A stretch of DNA of 48,794 bases. It comes from Flavobacterium psychroterrae (GTDB taxonomy: Bacteria; Bacteroidota; Bacteroidia; Flavobacteriales; Flavobacteriaceae). A program made the translations under genes and the position numbers. Below are positions 35,264-44,356 of this stretch, piece after piece. The stretch lies in contig NZ_JAGYVZ010000030.1 in the NCBI RefSeq assembly GCF_018380615.1, forward strand, positions 1 through 48,794, given 5' to 3'. The notes beneath the pieces are model-generated. The model saw only the letters and a list, made by a program, of their open reading frames with translations. It made no database searches and was not told the origin of the DNA. Every line of letters begins with the position of its first letter. The first letter of the stretch is position 1.

Positions 35264-35677
35264 TGAAAAAGGTTACAACCTTTACGGATATTGTGATTAA
35301 TTTAATTGTTTCTTTTTAGCAGTAAATGTTCAGAGTTATAAAGGCTGAGGATGTCAAAGGGACAGAAGGAACAAAGGGGCAAAGTAACAAAGGAAAAAAG
35401 GTTCGGAGGACAAAGAAAGGATCAAAGGCTGAGTGCGTTTTCTTTTCTTTTTTAAAATCATTCAAAAATCTTTAAATCTTTGCCGCTCTGAAACTTTACC
35501 CTTTTTTTAAATTATCAACAAAACTGAGTACTGTTTCGTTGTAGTTAAGTTATTTAAAGTGAAATCGACACAAAATTAAGTTTTGTTTCTTTTGGGTTTT
35601 AAAAATTAGTCTAAATTTAGAAAATGGTTTTTAAATTATTGATTTTATCGTAATTGAGAAACGAATTAGTCTATAAA
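35264..35677. repeat. Repeat-bearing divergent spacer
   Basis: It holds an array of degenerate CAAAGG/ACAAAG words on the plus strand (35340-35435), the same family as at 4841-4977. The AT-rich DNA before the GH13 gene carries TAAATTTA near 35613, a weak -7 candidate. No gene is seen. Confidence 0.55.
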
Positions 35678-37555
35678 ATGAATATGATACCTAAAAAAGT
35701 TTTTGTTGCGGGATTGGCTGCAACCATGCTGTTTTCTGCATGTAAAACCAAAGATTTAAAAATGAATATATCAAAAGAAGAAGTTACTGCTGATAGGAAA
35801 ATTGTAGTCTATCAGGTTTTTACACGTTTATTTGGCAATAAAAAAACAAACAATAAACCCTGGGGAACAATTGAAGAAAATGGAGTGGGGAAGTTCAATG
35901 ATTTTACAGATAAAGCACTTCATGAAATTAAAGATTTAGGGGTTACTTATATTTGGTATACAGGAGTTCCGCATCACGCTTTGGTTCGTGATTATAAAGC
36001 TTTTGGGATTTCTAATGACGATCCTGAAGTCGTAAAAGGACGTGCAGGATCTCCTTATGCCGTGAAAGATTATTATAATGTAAATCCTGATTTGGCGGTA
36101 AATCCGGCAAACAGATTGCAGGAATTCGAAGATTTAATTGCCCGCATACATAAAGCAGGTTTAAAATTGATTATTGATATTGTACCCAATCATATTGCCC
36201 GAAAATACGAAGGAAAAAGTAATCCCGAAGGTGTTCAGGATTTTGGTGCCAATGATGATGTAAATGTGGAATATAAAAGGGATAATAATTTTTATTACAT
36301 CCCAAATAATCATTTTGAAATTCCGGATAATGATGTTCCGTTAAACGGAGAAAAAAATCCGCTTGTTGATGGTTTTTTTGATGAAAATCCTGCAAAATGG
36401 ACAGGAAATGGTTCGCGTAAAGTAAAACCGGATCAAAATGACTGGTATGAAACGGTAAAAGTAAATTACGGAATTCGTCCTGATGGTTCTAAGGATTTTC
36501 CTGAACTTCCTGCTGGTTTTGATCAGAAATCATATCAGGAACATTTTGCTTTTTGGCAAAATAAAGATGTTCCGGATTCCTGGAAAAAATTCAAATCAAT
36601 TGCTTTATACTGGACCGCAAAAGGTGTTGACGGTTTTAGATATGATATGGCAGAAATGGTTCCGTATGAGTTTTGGAGTTATATGAATTCAGCCATAAAA
36701 ATAAAAAATCCAAATGCTTTTTTATTGGCAGAAGTGTATAACCCAAATGAATATCGCAATTATATTCGTTTAGGAAAAATGGATTATCTCTATGATAAAG
36801 TCGAAACTTATGATAAGCTGAAAGATATTATTCGCGGAAAATCTTCGCCTGATGGTTTATCAGATATTCAAAAAGGAATGTCAGATATTGAACATCATAT
36901 GCTTCACTTTTTAGACAATCATGACGAACAGCGTTTAGCAAGCTCAGAATTTGCAGGAACTCCGGAACGCGGAAAACCTTTAATGGTGGTTTCTACAACT
37001 ATTAGTACGTCGCCAACTATGATTTATTTTGGGCAGGAAGTAGGAGAAGCAGGAAATGAAAATGCTGGATTTGGAAAACCGACCAGAACTTCTATTTTCG
37101 ATTATATTGGAGTTCCAAATCATCAGCGTTGGATGAATGACGGAAAATTTGATGGCGGACAACTTTCTTCTTCTGAGAAAAACCTGCGTGATTTTTACAA
37201 GAGATTGTTGAATTTCTCTATTACTAGTACTGCTTTAATGGGAAGTTATCAGGAAATACAAACTGTAAATCGTCAAAATAATTCAGGCTATGATGAATTA
37301 ATCTATTCTTATGTGCGTTGGTCAAAGAATCAAAAGTTGGTTGTTGTTACTAATTTTTCATCTGAAAAAACAAGTGAATTTGATTTGGTAATTCCTGCTG
37401 ATATTATTACAAAGTGGAATTTAAAAGATGGTGAATATTCACTTACCGATCAATTGTATTTAAAAAATGAAATACAACTAAATGTAATTAATGGTGAAGG
37501 AAAAGCTAAAGTAAAGATAGCGCCGTCAGAATCGTTTATTTATCAAGTGAAATAG
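35678..37555 (+). CDS. GH13 alpha-amylase family lipoprotein
   Basis: This 625-residue protein has a lipoprotein signal (MNMIPKKVFVAGLAATMLFS followed by Ala-Cys). An upstream TTG at 35654 is less likely. The GH13 catalytic set is present: nucleophile Asp323 in GVDGFRYDMAE, acid/base Glu352 in LLAEVYNP and Asp416 in LDNHDEQR. The conserved IIDIVPNHIARKY region comes earlier. It hydrolyses or rearranges alpha-glucans at the cell surface or in the periplasm. No susC/susD pair or regulator is near, so it is not part of a standard starch-utilisation locus in this window. Confidence 0.9.
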   Translation: MNMIPKKVFVAGLAATMLFSACKTKDLKMNISKEEVTADRKIVVYQVFTRLFGNKKTNNKPWGTIEENGVGKFNDFTDKALHEIKDLGVTYIWYTGVPHHALVRDYKAFGISNDDPEVVKGRAGSPYAVKDYYNVNPDLAVNPANRLQEFEDLIARIHKAGLKLIIDIVPNHIARKYEGKSNPEGVQDFGANDDVNVEYKRDNNFYYIPNNHFEIPDNDVPLNGEKNPLVDGFFDENPAKWTGNGSRKVKPDQNDWYETVKVNYGIRPDGSKDFPELPAGFDQKSYQEHFAFWQNKDVPDSWKKFKSIALYWTAKGVDGFRYDMAEMVPYEFWSYMNSAIKIKNPNAFLLAEVYNPNEYRNYIRLGKMDYLYDKVETYDKLKDIIRGKSSPDGLSDIQKGMSDIEHHMLHFLDNHDEQRLASSEFAGTPERGKPLMVVSTTISTSPTMIYFGQEVGEAGNENAGFGKPTRTSIFDYIGVPNHQRWMNDGKFDGGQLSSSEKNLRDFYKRLLNFSITSTALMGSYQEIQTVNRQNNSGYDELIYSYVRWSKNQKLVVVTNFSSEKTSEFDLVIPADIITKWNLKDGEYSLTDQLYLKNEIQLNVINGEGKAKVKIAPSESFIYQVK

Positions 37556-37642
37556 TTTGATTTAAATTTTGTCAGTTTGCAATTGTCATTTTTGAGTTTC
37601 CTCTTGCAAACCGGAGAAAACTTGTGGTTTTGCTTATATAAC

Positions 37643-37678
37643 AAAAAAAAGCTGATACTTTGTTTGTATCAGCTTTTC
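37643..37678. terminator. Bidirectional terminator between GH13 and superoxide dismutase genes
   Basis: GCTGATAC (37651-37658) pairs with GTATCAGC (37666-37673) around TTTGTTT. Eight A precede it and TTTT follows, so it serves both converging genes. Confidence 0.9.
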
Positions 37679-37680
37679 GT

Positions 37681-38463
37681 TTAATATACTTTTTTGACTT
37701 TCTTTAAAGCTTCTATGTAATTTTCGTTTACTTTTTCCCAATTAACATGTTCATAAAAGGCATCAATATAACTTCCTTTTCTGTTTTGATAATCGAGGTA
37801 GTAGGCGTGTTCCCATAAGTCAATTCCCATAATTGGTGTTCCGGGTATCAAAGCATTTTTCATTAAAGGATTGTCTTGATTATCAGTTGTTGTAACTTGG
37901 AGTTTTCCATATCTGTCCACCACTAACCAAACCCAGCCAGAACCAAATTGTTTTGTTGCCTGACCTTTAAATTGATTTGTAAGATTGGCAAAAGAGCCAA
38001 ATTCTTTATTAATAGAACCAGCCAGAGTATCTTTCGGAGTTGTCTCCTTTGGCGTCAAAATATTGAAATACAAAGTATGATTATAATAACCACCGGCATT
38101 TTGACGAAGCTTAGCATTGCTGAGATCCATTTTTTTTAAGATATCTTCAATAGGTGAATTCTCAAATTCGGTATTTATAATTTCCTTATTAAAATTATTT
38201 GTGTACGTTAAATAGTGTTTAGAATAATGCGTTTCTAGAGTAAGCGTTCTTATTGCAGGAGCTAAACCATCATACGCATACGGTAACTTTGTCATTTCAA
38301 AAGAACCAGGATCTGCTTTTATATCATTTGGCGATCCTATAGTTATTTTTTCCTCTTTAGTTGGTAAAGGAACTTCTACAACTTCAGTCAGCTTATTATC
38401 ATTACAAGAAAATAATAGAAAAAATGAAGCTAAAATGCTGAAACGAACAATGTTTTTCTTCAT
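37681..38463 (-). CDS. Iron/manganese superoxide dismutase, lipoprotein form
   Basis: It converts superoxide to hydrogen peroxide and oxygen. The metal ligands sit in ETHYSKHY (His79), GGYYNHTLYFN and GIDLWEHAYYLDYQN, and the family core GSGWVWLVVD is present. Unlike cytoplasmic SOD, the 260-residue protein opens with a lipoprotein signal (ILASFFLLFSC, Cys20) and a 40-residue linker, so it should be anchored in the envelope. It starts 8 bp after the acyl-CoA-binding protein gene and ends the phospholipid operon. Confidence 0.92.
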   Translation of the reverse strand: MKKNIVRFSILASFFLLFSCNDNKLTEVVEVPLPTKEEKITIGSPNDIKADPGSFEMTKLPYAYDGLAPAIRTLTLETHYSKHYLTYTNNFNKEIINTEFENSPIEDILKKMDLSNAKLRQNAGGYYNHTLYFNILTPKETTPKDTLAGSINKEFGSFANLTNQFKGQATKQFGSGWVWLVVDRYGKLQVTTTDNQDNPLMKNALIPGTPIMGIDLWEHAYYLDYQNRKGSYIDAFYEHVNWEKVNENYIEALKKVKKVY

Positions 38464-38471
38464 AATGTTAG

Positions 38472-38741
38472 TTATTTTAATGTTAGTGAATTAATGATTT
38501 CAATATAATTTTCCTTAGCCTCATCGATCGATATATGGCTAATTTGCATCCATGCATTTGTTTTGAAAGCATCTCTTAAATCAAAATTTTCAGATTGATT
38601 GTAGACTGCAGTTCCAAAAGTTGCCTGTTTGTAATATGCATAAAGTCTTAGCTGCACATCTTGTGGCAGAGAGGCCTGAGTCATTTTTAAAGCAACTTCA
38701 ACAGCCTCTAAAAAACGAGTATCTAAATCTTTTTTGATCAT
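38472..38741 (-). CDS. Acyl-CoA-binding protein
   Basis: This 89-residue four-helix cytoplasmic protein binds long-chain acyl-CoA. The family pattern LRLYAYYKQATFG at residues 27-39 is clear, followed by KTNAWMQ and EAKENYIEII. ACBPs are mostly eukaryotic and are found in only some bacterial groups, Bacteroidota among them. Its stop-start overlap of one base with the phosphatidylserine decarboxylase gene, and cdsA just above, tie it to membrane-lipid supply. Confidence 0.88.
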   Translation of the reverse strand: MIKKDLDTRFLEAVEVALKMTQASLPQDVQLRLYAYYKQATFGTAVYNQSENFDLRDAFKTNAWMQISHISIDEAKENYIEIINSLTLK

Positions 38742-39394
38742 TAAGCTTTTGTAGCAATTATGGTTTTTCCACCAATTGCTTTTTGGTTTAATACTACATT
38801 AATAGGAGTACCTAAAGGTAAAAATAAATCTACTCTTGAACCAAACTTAATAAAACCGGCATCTGTACCCTGAACGACTTGCATTCCTTCCTGAGCATAA
38901 TTTACGATTCTACGAGCTAAAGCCCCTGCAATTTGTCTGTATAATATTTGTCCGAAACTATCGTTTTCTATTACTACTGTAGTTCTTTCATTTTCTTCAC
39001 TTGCTTTTGGATGCCAGGCAACTAGAAATTTTCCTGGATGGTATTTACTGAATTTTATAATTCCGTCCATAGCATAACGGGTTACATGTACGTTTATTGG
39101 TGACATAAAGATAGAAACCTGTAGACGTTTGTCTTTAAAAAATTCACCTTCGTAAACTTCTTCAATAACCACAACTTTTCCATCAACTGGAGCAAGAATC
39201 TGATCAATACTTCTAATTGCAATTCTTTTAGGATTTCTAAAAAATTGTAAAATGATAATCAAAACTACTACACCGGCAATTTGCACAAGCATTCTTAGCC
39301 ATGTAATATCAATGAATTTGTCAGCAATTAAAAGTACAGCTACTGCAAATACAGTACCTAGTAAAATGGATGGGCCTCCTTCTTTATGAAACAT
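38741..39394 (-). CDS. psd: Phosphatidylserine decarboxylase family protein
   Basis: The enzyme makes phosphatidylethanolamine from phosphatidylserine. The 217-residue proenzyme is of the short type. The self-cleavage site giving the pyruvoyl group is Gly185-Ser186 in FIKFGSRVDLFLPLG. Two N-terminal hydrophobic segments (residues 10-52) anchor it, and SIFMSPINVHVTRYAMDG is the conserved core. It overlaps the cdsA 3' end by 11 bp and the ACBP gene by one base, so all are co-translated. Confidence 0.92.
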   Translation of the reverse strand: MFHKEGGPSILLGTVFAVAVLLIADKFIDITWLRMLVQIAGVVVLIIILQFFRNPKRIAIRSIDQILAPVDGKVVVIEEVYEGEFFKDKRLQVSIFMSPINVHVTRYAMDGIIKFSKYHPGKFLVAWHPKASEENERTTVVIENDSFGQILYRQIAGALARRIVNYAQEGMQVVQGTDAGFIKFGSRVDLFLPLGTPINVVLNQKAIGGKTIIATKA

Positions 39395-40271
39395 AATATA
39401 AAATTTGATAAAATAAAAATATAATTGGTGCTACAAATATAACACTATCTAATCGATCTAGTACGCCTCCATGGCCAGGCATTATTGCGCCACTGTCTTT
39501 TACACCCGCAACTCTTTTAAATTTAGATTCTATCAAATCTCCAATTGTTCCAAAAATGCTTACAATCAAAGCAATTATAGTCCATATTAAAATTGATTTA
39601 CTGCTAAATTCAGGATTTGGCTGAATGTAAAATTTTGAAATTAAAAAGCCTGCTAAAGCAGCAAAAACTACTCCGCCAAGAAATCCTTCTATGGTTTTTT
39701 TAGGAGAAATGCGTTCAAATAATTTATGTTTTCCAATGGATTTCCCCACGAGATAAGCAAAAGTATCGTTTGTCCAGATTAGAATGAATAATCCAATGAT
39801 AATTTTTGGGTTATAATCTTTTATTCCAAAAGAAATTTTAACGATAAAAAGGAACGGCAACATAATGTATCCAATCAAGTAAATAATTTTGGATACTTTG
39901 CTTATGTTTTGAGTATCATCAAATAAAAAGACGATACATTTTATAGATATTATTAAAGTAATTAAAAGCAATACAGAAAATAATTTATCTGTATCGACTG
40001 TAATTATAGTGTTCTCTTTTAATATTTTACTAATATAATTTTCGGTTTCACCTTCATAAAAGCTGATTAAAGATACTGTGGAATAAAAAACAGAAACAAA
40101 TAAAATAGAAATGACTTTATTAAGCTTCACCAAGTTGCAGAACTCATAGGTCGCAATAATTAGAAAAAGGCCAAAAAGGATGATAAAGCTTTCGGTAGAA
40201 AACAAAATTGAAGTCAATAGTAAAGCGATATAGACAGCACCAGAAATGGCTCTCTTAAGTGTTTCGTTCAT
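39384..40271 (-). CDS. cdsA: Phosphatidate cytidylyltransferase
   Basis: This inner-membrane enzyme turns phosphatidate and CTP into CDP-diacylglycerol, the precursor of all phospholipids. The 295 residues have about eight membrane segments. The signature near the C terminus runs SKFKRVAGVKDSG then PGHGGVLDRLDS. It starts 1 bp after the LUD-domain gene stop and overlaps psd by 11 bp. Confidence 0.94.
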   Translation of the reverse strand: MNETLKRAISGAVYIALLLTSILFSTESFIILFGLFLIIATYEFCNLVKLNKVISILFVSVFYSTVSLISFYEGETENYISKILKENTIITVDTDKLFSVLLLITLIISIKCIVFLFDDTQNISKVSKIIYLIGYIMLPFLFIVKISFGIKDYNPKIIIGLFILIWTNDTFAYLVGKSIGKHKLFERISPKKTIEGFLGGVVFAALAGFLISKFYIQPNPEFSSKSILIWTIIALIVSIFGTIGDLIESKFKRVAGVKDSGAIMPGHGGVLDRLDSVIFVAPIIFLFYQILYYVS

Positions 40272-40272
40272 C

Positions 40273-40878
40273 TTAAAGATCTTCTAAGAGCAGTAAATAC
40301 AAATTCTTGGCAACACTTCCGTATTGAGTAAAATCTTCTTCTTTTGCTTTTTCGAAATATTTTATTGTGGTAATATTAGTAGGGTAGTCCCTTTCGTACT
40401 TTCTCTTGATAGCGCTTAAGCCATCACTTTTAATCAATTGCAACTGACTTGTAGTTGCTATAATTACAATATTTGGAGGTAATTCGTTTGGCTTGTCCTG
40501 TCTGATTTGTTTTGATGAAAATAAAATAGAACCTTCATCTGCGATTAAATTTTCGCATGTTGCCAGTAAGAATTTAGGATTTCTGGGAGAAATATAAATT
40601 AATTTATTTTCTTCCAGTAAACTAAAAAGTGCCGGTTCATAACATAAAACTTCATTTTCAAACCAGTCATTTTCTTCTAAGATGTTTTCAAACTGCTCAG
40701 CAACTTCTTGTTTGTTTTCACAATACAAAAATTTACCACCATTTTTCTTGAAATTAAAAATGAATCTCTCATCTATAGATAAATGACTATCCGGAGAATG
40801 ATTTCCTCCATACTCGCTTTCATTTTCTTCATCAGAAGAGGTGTCGCTGGAACCAAATATTTTTTTGAAAAAATTCAT
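40273..40878 (-). CDS. LUD-domain protein (LutC-like)
   Basis: This 201-residue soluble protein has an acidic Ser-rich N-terminal tail (residues 8-32). A LUD-type core follows: GGKFLYCENKQEVAEQFENI, NLIADEGSILFSSKQ and PPNIVIIATTSQLQLIKSDG. The LutC relatives take part in lactate oxidation, but no lutA or lutB is near. In this position before cdsA it may have another job in Bacteroidota. It has its own promoter, in the DNA just past the ftsH terminator. Confidence 0.75.
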   Translation of the reverse strand: MNFFKKIFGSSDTSSDEENESEYGGNHSPDSHLSIDERFIFNFKKNGGKFLYCENKQEVAEQFENILEENDWFENEVLCYEPALFSLLEENKLIYISPRNPKFLLATCENLIADEGSILFSSKQIRQDKPNELPPNIVIIATTSQLQLIKSDGLSAIKRKYERDYPTNITTIKYFEKAKEEDFTQYGSVAKNLYLLLLEDL

Positions 40879-40915
40879 TTTATATGAAAAACTTTACATG
40901 TTAATTGAAAACGTT

Positions 40916-40923
40916 CAAAGATA
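40916..40923 (-). promoter_or_regulatory. -7 box of the LUD-cdsA-psd operon
   Basis: TATCTTTG (minus) is an exact TAnnTTTG match, 37 bp before the LUD start codon and directly beside the ftsH terminator. A -33 element would fall inside the terminator hairpin. Confidence 0.5.
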
Positions 40924-40925
40924 AA

Positions 40926-40964
40926 AAAATCTTAATTCAAAAGGCTATTTTGAATTAAGATTTT
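40926..40964 (-). terminator. ftsH terminator
   Basis: Seventeen-base arms (40926-40942 and 40948-40964) pair perfectly around GGCTA. On the minus strand a T-rich run follows. It separates rsfS-ftsH from the phospholipid operon. Confidence 0.92.
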
Positions 40965-40991
40965 AAAAAATATTACATATTTATTGAATAT

Positions 40992-42917
40992 TTACGAAAC
41001 CACTTCTTCTAAATTTTTATCAAAAGTACGTTTTCCGAAAATTGTTTCTAAGTCATCTTTAAAAATAACTTCTTTTTCAATTAATATATCAGCTAATTGA
41101 TTTAGCTTGTCTTTGTTTTCTTCAAGAATATGAATTGCTCTTTGATATTGACCTTCAATTAATTCCGAAATTTCTTTGTCAATTACTTTAGCCGTTTCGT
41201 CAGAATATGGTTTTGAGAAATTATATTCACTCTGACCAGTTGAGTCATAATAAGTAACATTTCCTATTTTTTCATTCAAACCATAAATAGTTACCATAGC
41301 ACGAGCCTGACGTGTAACTTTTTCTAAATCGCTTAATGCACCTGTCGAAATTCTGTCAAAAGTTACCTTTTCTGCAGCTCTTCCGCCCATAGTAGCACAC
41401 ATTTCGTCTAACATTTGATCTGTTCTTACGATTTGTCTCTCTTCCGGAAGGTACCACGCAGCCCCTAAACTTTGTCCACGAGGAACAATAGTTACTTTAA
41501 TAAGTGGTGCAGCATGCTCAAGCATCCAGCTTACAGTTGCGTGACCAGCTTCGTGAATTGCAATTGCTCTTTTCTCTTCTGGAGTGATAATTTTATTTTT
41601 CTTTTCAAGACCACCTATGATTCTGTCTACAGCATCAAGGAAATCTTGTCTGTCAACTGCAGTTTTGTTGTTACGGGCAGCAATTAATGCAGCTTCGTTA
41701 CAAACGTTTGCAATATCAGCACCAGAGAATCCCGGAGTTTGTTTTGCTAAGAAATCAAGATCAAGACCTTCAACTTTTTTGATAGGAGCTAAGTGAACTT
41801 TAAAGATTTCAGCTCTTTCGCGAATGTCCGGTAAGTCAACAAAAATTTGTCTGTCAAAACGACCTGCACGCATTAACGCTTTATCAAGAACGTCAGCTCT
41901 GTTTGTTGCAGCCAGAACAATTACGTTAGAGTTTGTACCAAAACCATCCATTTCTGTCAGTAATTGGTTCAATGTATTTTCTCTTTCGTCATTTCCGCCT
42001 GACATATTGCTTTTTCCTCTTGCTCTACCAACAGCATCAATTTCGTCAATGAATATGATAGCAGGAGATTTTTCTTTTGCTTGTTTAAATAAGTCACGAA
42101 CACGTGAAGCACCAACACCTACAAACATCTCTACAAAATCAGAACCTGATAACGAGAAGAAAGGTACCTGAGCTTCTCCCGCAACTGCTTTTGCAAGTAA
42201 CGTCTTACCAGTTCCCGGAGGTCCTACAAGTAAGGCTCCTTTAGGGATTTTACCTCCCAGATTAGTATATTTTTCAGGGTTTTTAAGGAATTCTACAATT
42301 TCTTGTATTTCCTCTTTAGCACCTTCTAAACCGGCAACATCTTTAAAAGTTGTTTTGATGTCTGTTTTTTCATCAAACAATTTAGCTTTCGATTTTCCAA
42401 TGTTAAAAATTTGTCCGCCACCGCCACCAGCGCCACCTGACATTTTACGCATAATAAAAATCCATACACCAATAATGATGATAATAGGAAGTAAGCTGAT
42501 AAGGATATCGCTCCAATTGTTTTTCTGTAAGAAATTAAAATCTTTCAGTTTGCCTTCGCCAACTGCTTTTTCTAATTTAGTTTGAAAAATTTGGTCGTTA
42601 CCAATTTCTAAAGTATAGTGAGGACCTTTATTAGGTCTGTCAAAAATATCTTTAGCTACTTTTTTATTAGCTGCATCTTTGAGAGCAGCAGCATTTAAAT
42701 AAACCTCAGCTTCAGCTTTATTGTAAACAATAACTTTTTCAATCTGACCTTTTTCTAATAATACATTGAATTTAGAAGAGGTTAATTGAGCTGGTTCGCT
42801 TAAGTTAGATCCTCCGGTTGCAAAACTTATAAATAAAAAAACCAGAAGTATTGCGGTATATATTAACCAAGGACTTATTTTAAATTTACTCGGATTTGGA
42901 TTATTATCTTTAGCCAT
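40992..42917 (-). CDS. ftsH: ATP-dependent zinc metalloprotease FtsH
   Basis: This membrane-bound AAA+ protease degrades membrane and short-lived soluble proteins. Transmembrane segments lie at about 17-33 and 137-156 with a periplasmic domain between. Walker A is GPPGTGKT (232-239), Walker B IIFIDEID (287-294), and the zinc site HEAGH (455-459). Its 641 residues are normal. It starts 15 bp after rsfS, so the two are co-transcribed, and it ends at a 17-bp-stem terminator. Confidence 0.96.
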   Translation of the reverse strand: MAKDNNPNPSKFKISPWLIYTAILLVFLFISFATGGSNLSEPAQLTSSKFNVLLEKGQIEKVIVYNKAEAEVYLNAAALKDAANKKVAKDIFDRPNKGPHYTLEIGNDQIFQTKLEKAVGEGKLKDFNFLQKNNWSDILISLLPIIIIIGVWIFIMRKMSGGAGGGGGQIFNIGKSKAKLFDEKTDIKTTFKDVAGLEGAKEEIQEIVEFLKNPEKYTNLGGKIPKGALLVGPPGTGKTLLAKAVAGEAQVPFFSLSGSDFVEMFVGVGASRVRDLFKQAKEKSPAIIFIDEIDAVGRARGKSNMSGGNDERENTLNQLLTEMDGFGTNSNVIVLAATNRADVLDKALMRAGRFDRQIFVDLPDIRERAEIFKVHLAPIKKVEGLDLDFLAKQTPGFSGADIANVCNEAALIAARNNKTAVDRQDFLDAVDRIIGGLEKKNKIITPEEKRAIAIHEAGHATVSWMLEHAAPLIKVTIVPRGQSLGAAWYLPEERQIVRTDQMLDEMCATMGGRAAEKVTFDRISTGALSDLEKVTRQARAMVTIYGLNEKIGNVTYYDSTGQSEYNFSKPYSDETAKVIDKEISELIEGQYQRAIHILEENKDKLNQLADILIEKEVIFKDDLETIFGKRTFDKNLEEVVS

Positions 42918-42932
42918 TAGAGAAAGTTTCTT

Positions 42933-43304
42933 TTAGTATTTGTTTTCGATTGTAGTTATTTTGGCGTCACCCCAAAGGCTTTCGATATTATAATATTCAC
43001 GAATGTGTTTCTGGAAAACGTGTACAACAATGTGCACATAATCCATAAGAACCCATTCAGCATTATCGGTTCCTTCTACGTGCCAAGGTTTATCTTTTAA
43101 GTCTTTAGATACTGTTTTTTGAATTGAGCTTACAATGGCGTTAACTTGGGTATTTGAATTTCCGTTGCAAATGACAAAATAGTCACAAACAGCCGTATCT
43201 ATATCTCTTAAGTCAAGAATACTGATGTCATTTCCTTTTACTTCTTCAATCCCTTTGATTATGTTCGCCAATAGAACATCATTATTAATCGTCTTTTTCG
43301 CCAT
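42933..43304 (-). CDS. rsfS: Ribosomal silencing factor RsfS
   Basis: RsfS binds ribosomal protein uL14 and blocks joining of the subunits when nutrients are scarce. The 123-residue protein shows the family core: ISILDLRDIDTAVCDYFVIC then GNSNTQVNAI, HVEGTDNAEWVLMDYVHIVV and HVFQKHIREYYNIESLWGDA. It heads a pair with ftsH and is divergent from birA. A -7-like TAACTTTA lies about 20 bp upstream. Confidence 0.95.
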   Translation of the reverse strand: MAKKTINNDVLLANIIKGIEEVKGNDISILDLRDIDTAVCDYFVICNGNSNTQVNAIVSSIQKTVSKDLKDKPWHVEGTDNAEWVLMDYVHIVVHVFQKHIREYYNIESLWGDAKITTIENKY

Positions 43305-43347
43305 GAATTATTTTATATGATTTTGTAAAGTTACCAAATTTTGTGAT

Positions 43348-43355
43348 TATTTTTG
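43348..43355 (+). promoter_or_regulatory. Candidate -7 box of birA
   Basis: TATTTTTG matches TAnnTTTG and lies 42 bp before the birA ATG. A TTTTG lies 22 bp upstream at 43321-43325. Confidence 0.4.
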
Positions 43356-43397
43356 AACCTTAACAAAATATTAAATTAAGTTAATTAAATTCCTTTA

Positions 43398-44126
43398 ATG
43401 AAACTAATCAAACTCGATGCCATAGATTCTACAAATGATTTCCTGAAATCATTGGCAAGCAAAGATGAACTGGATAATTTTACCGTAGTAACTGCTGAAA
43501 ATCAGACAAAAGGTAAGGGGCAAATGGGAGCGATATGGCAATCAGAATCAGGTAAAAACTTAATTATGAGTGTTTTGGTAAAGGATTTTCTTTTTGATAC
43601 TGAGCATTTTTTTAACTTAAGTGTTATAGTATCATTAAGTGTAATCGATGCCTTAAAAACATTGAATATTCCTGATTTATGTATAAAATGGCCAAACGAC
43701 ATTATGTCATACAATAAAAAAGTTGGTGGCATACTTATCGAAAACACCATCAAAAGTGATGGCAGGATCGTGTCAGTTGTCGGGATAGGACTAAATGTCA
43801 ATCAAACTAATTTCGAAAATTTGCCACACGCTTCGTCATTAGCAGTGATTTGTAAAACCGAATTTGACAAAAATGCTCTCGTACTTTTAATAATCGAAAA
43901 AATACAGCAGAAGATCAAATTTTGGGAAACCAATTCGGCTGATTTATGGAAAGTATATTTCAATTCCCTATTTAAAAAAGGAGTTCCAATGCCGTTTAAA
44001 AATCCCTCAGGACAAAATTTCATGGGAATTATCCAAGGAGTTTCTCCCATTGGACAAATACAAATTTTACTTGAAGATGATTCAGTTTCAGAATTTGAGA
44101 TTAAAGAAATTCAGATGTTGTACTAA
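43398..44126 (+). CDS. birA: Biotin-[acetyl-CoA carboxylase] ligase
   Basis: It joins biotin to the carrier lysine of acetyl-CoA carboxylase through biotinyl-AMP. The 242-residue protein has the catalytic domain without an N-terminal DNA-binding domain, so it is not the repressor type. Motifs are TKGKGQMGAIWQSESGKNLI, KWPNDIMSYNKKVGGILIEN and VVGIGLNVNQTNF. The start ATG is supported by the usual LIKLDAIDSTNDFLK N terminus. Confidence 0.94.
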   Translation: MKLIKLDAIDSTNDFLKSLASKDELDNFTVVTAENQTKGKGQMGAIWQSESGKNLIMSVLVKDFLFDTEHFFNLSVIVSLSVIDALKTLNIPDLCIKWPNDIMSYNKKVGGILIENTIKSDGRIVSVVGIGLNVNQTNFENLPHASSLAVICKTEFDKNALVLLIIEKIQQKIKFWETNSADLWKVYFNSLFKKGVPMPFKNPSGQNFMGIIQGVSPIGQIQILLEDDSVSEFEIKEIQMLY

Positions 44127-44356
44127 GGTTCTGAGTTACTAAGATTCTCAGTTTTTTTTGCTTTATAATTTTCGTTTAGCTAAAAAATGAATCAGCGTAA
44201 AACCCGTTTAATCCGTTAAATCAGTGGGTAATTTTATAAGAAATCATTTTAATCCTTTTAATCTGTGGCAAATAAAAAAGCCCAATCATAAGATCAGGCT
44301 TTCCATTTTATAATAAGTAGAGAATTAATAATTAACAATTTACCATTAATAATTAA
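44127..44356. repeat. Spacer with TTTAATCC-type repeats and a weak shared terminator
   Basis: Two related units, TTTAATCCGTTAAATCAGTGG (about 44208) and TTTTAATCCTTTTAATCTGTGG (about 44251), occur in tandem. A hairpin AAGCCC/AGGCTT with A and T runs at 44277-44303 can terminate the SRPBCC gene. No gene is seen. Confidence 0.55.
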
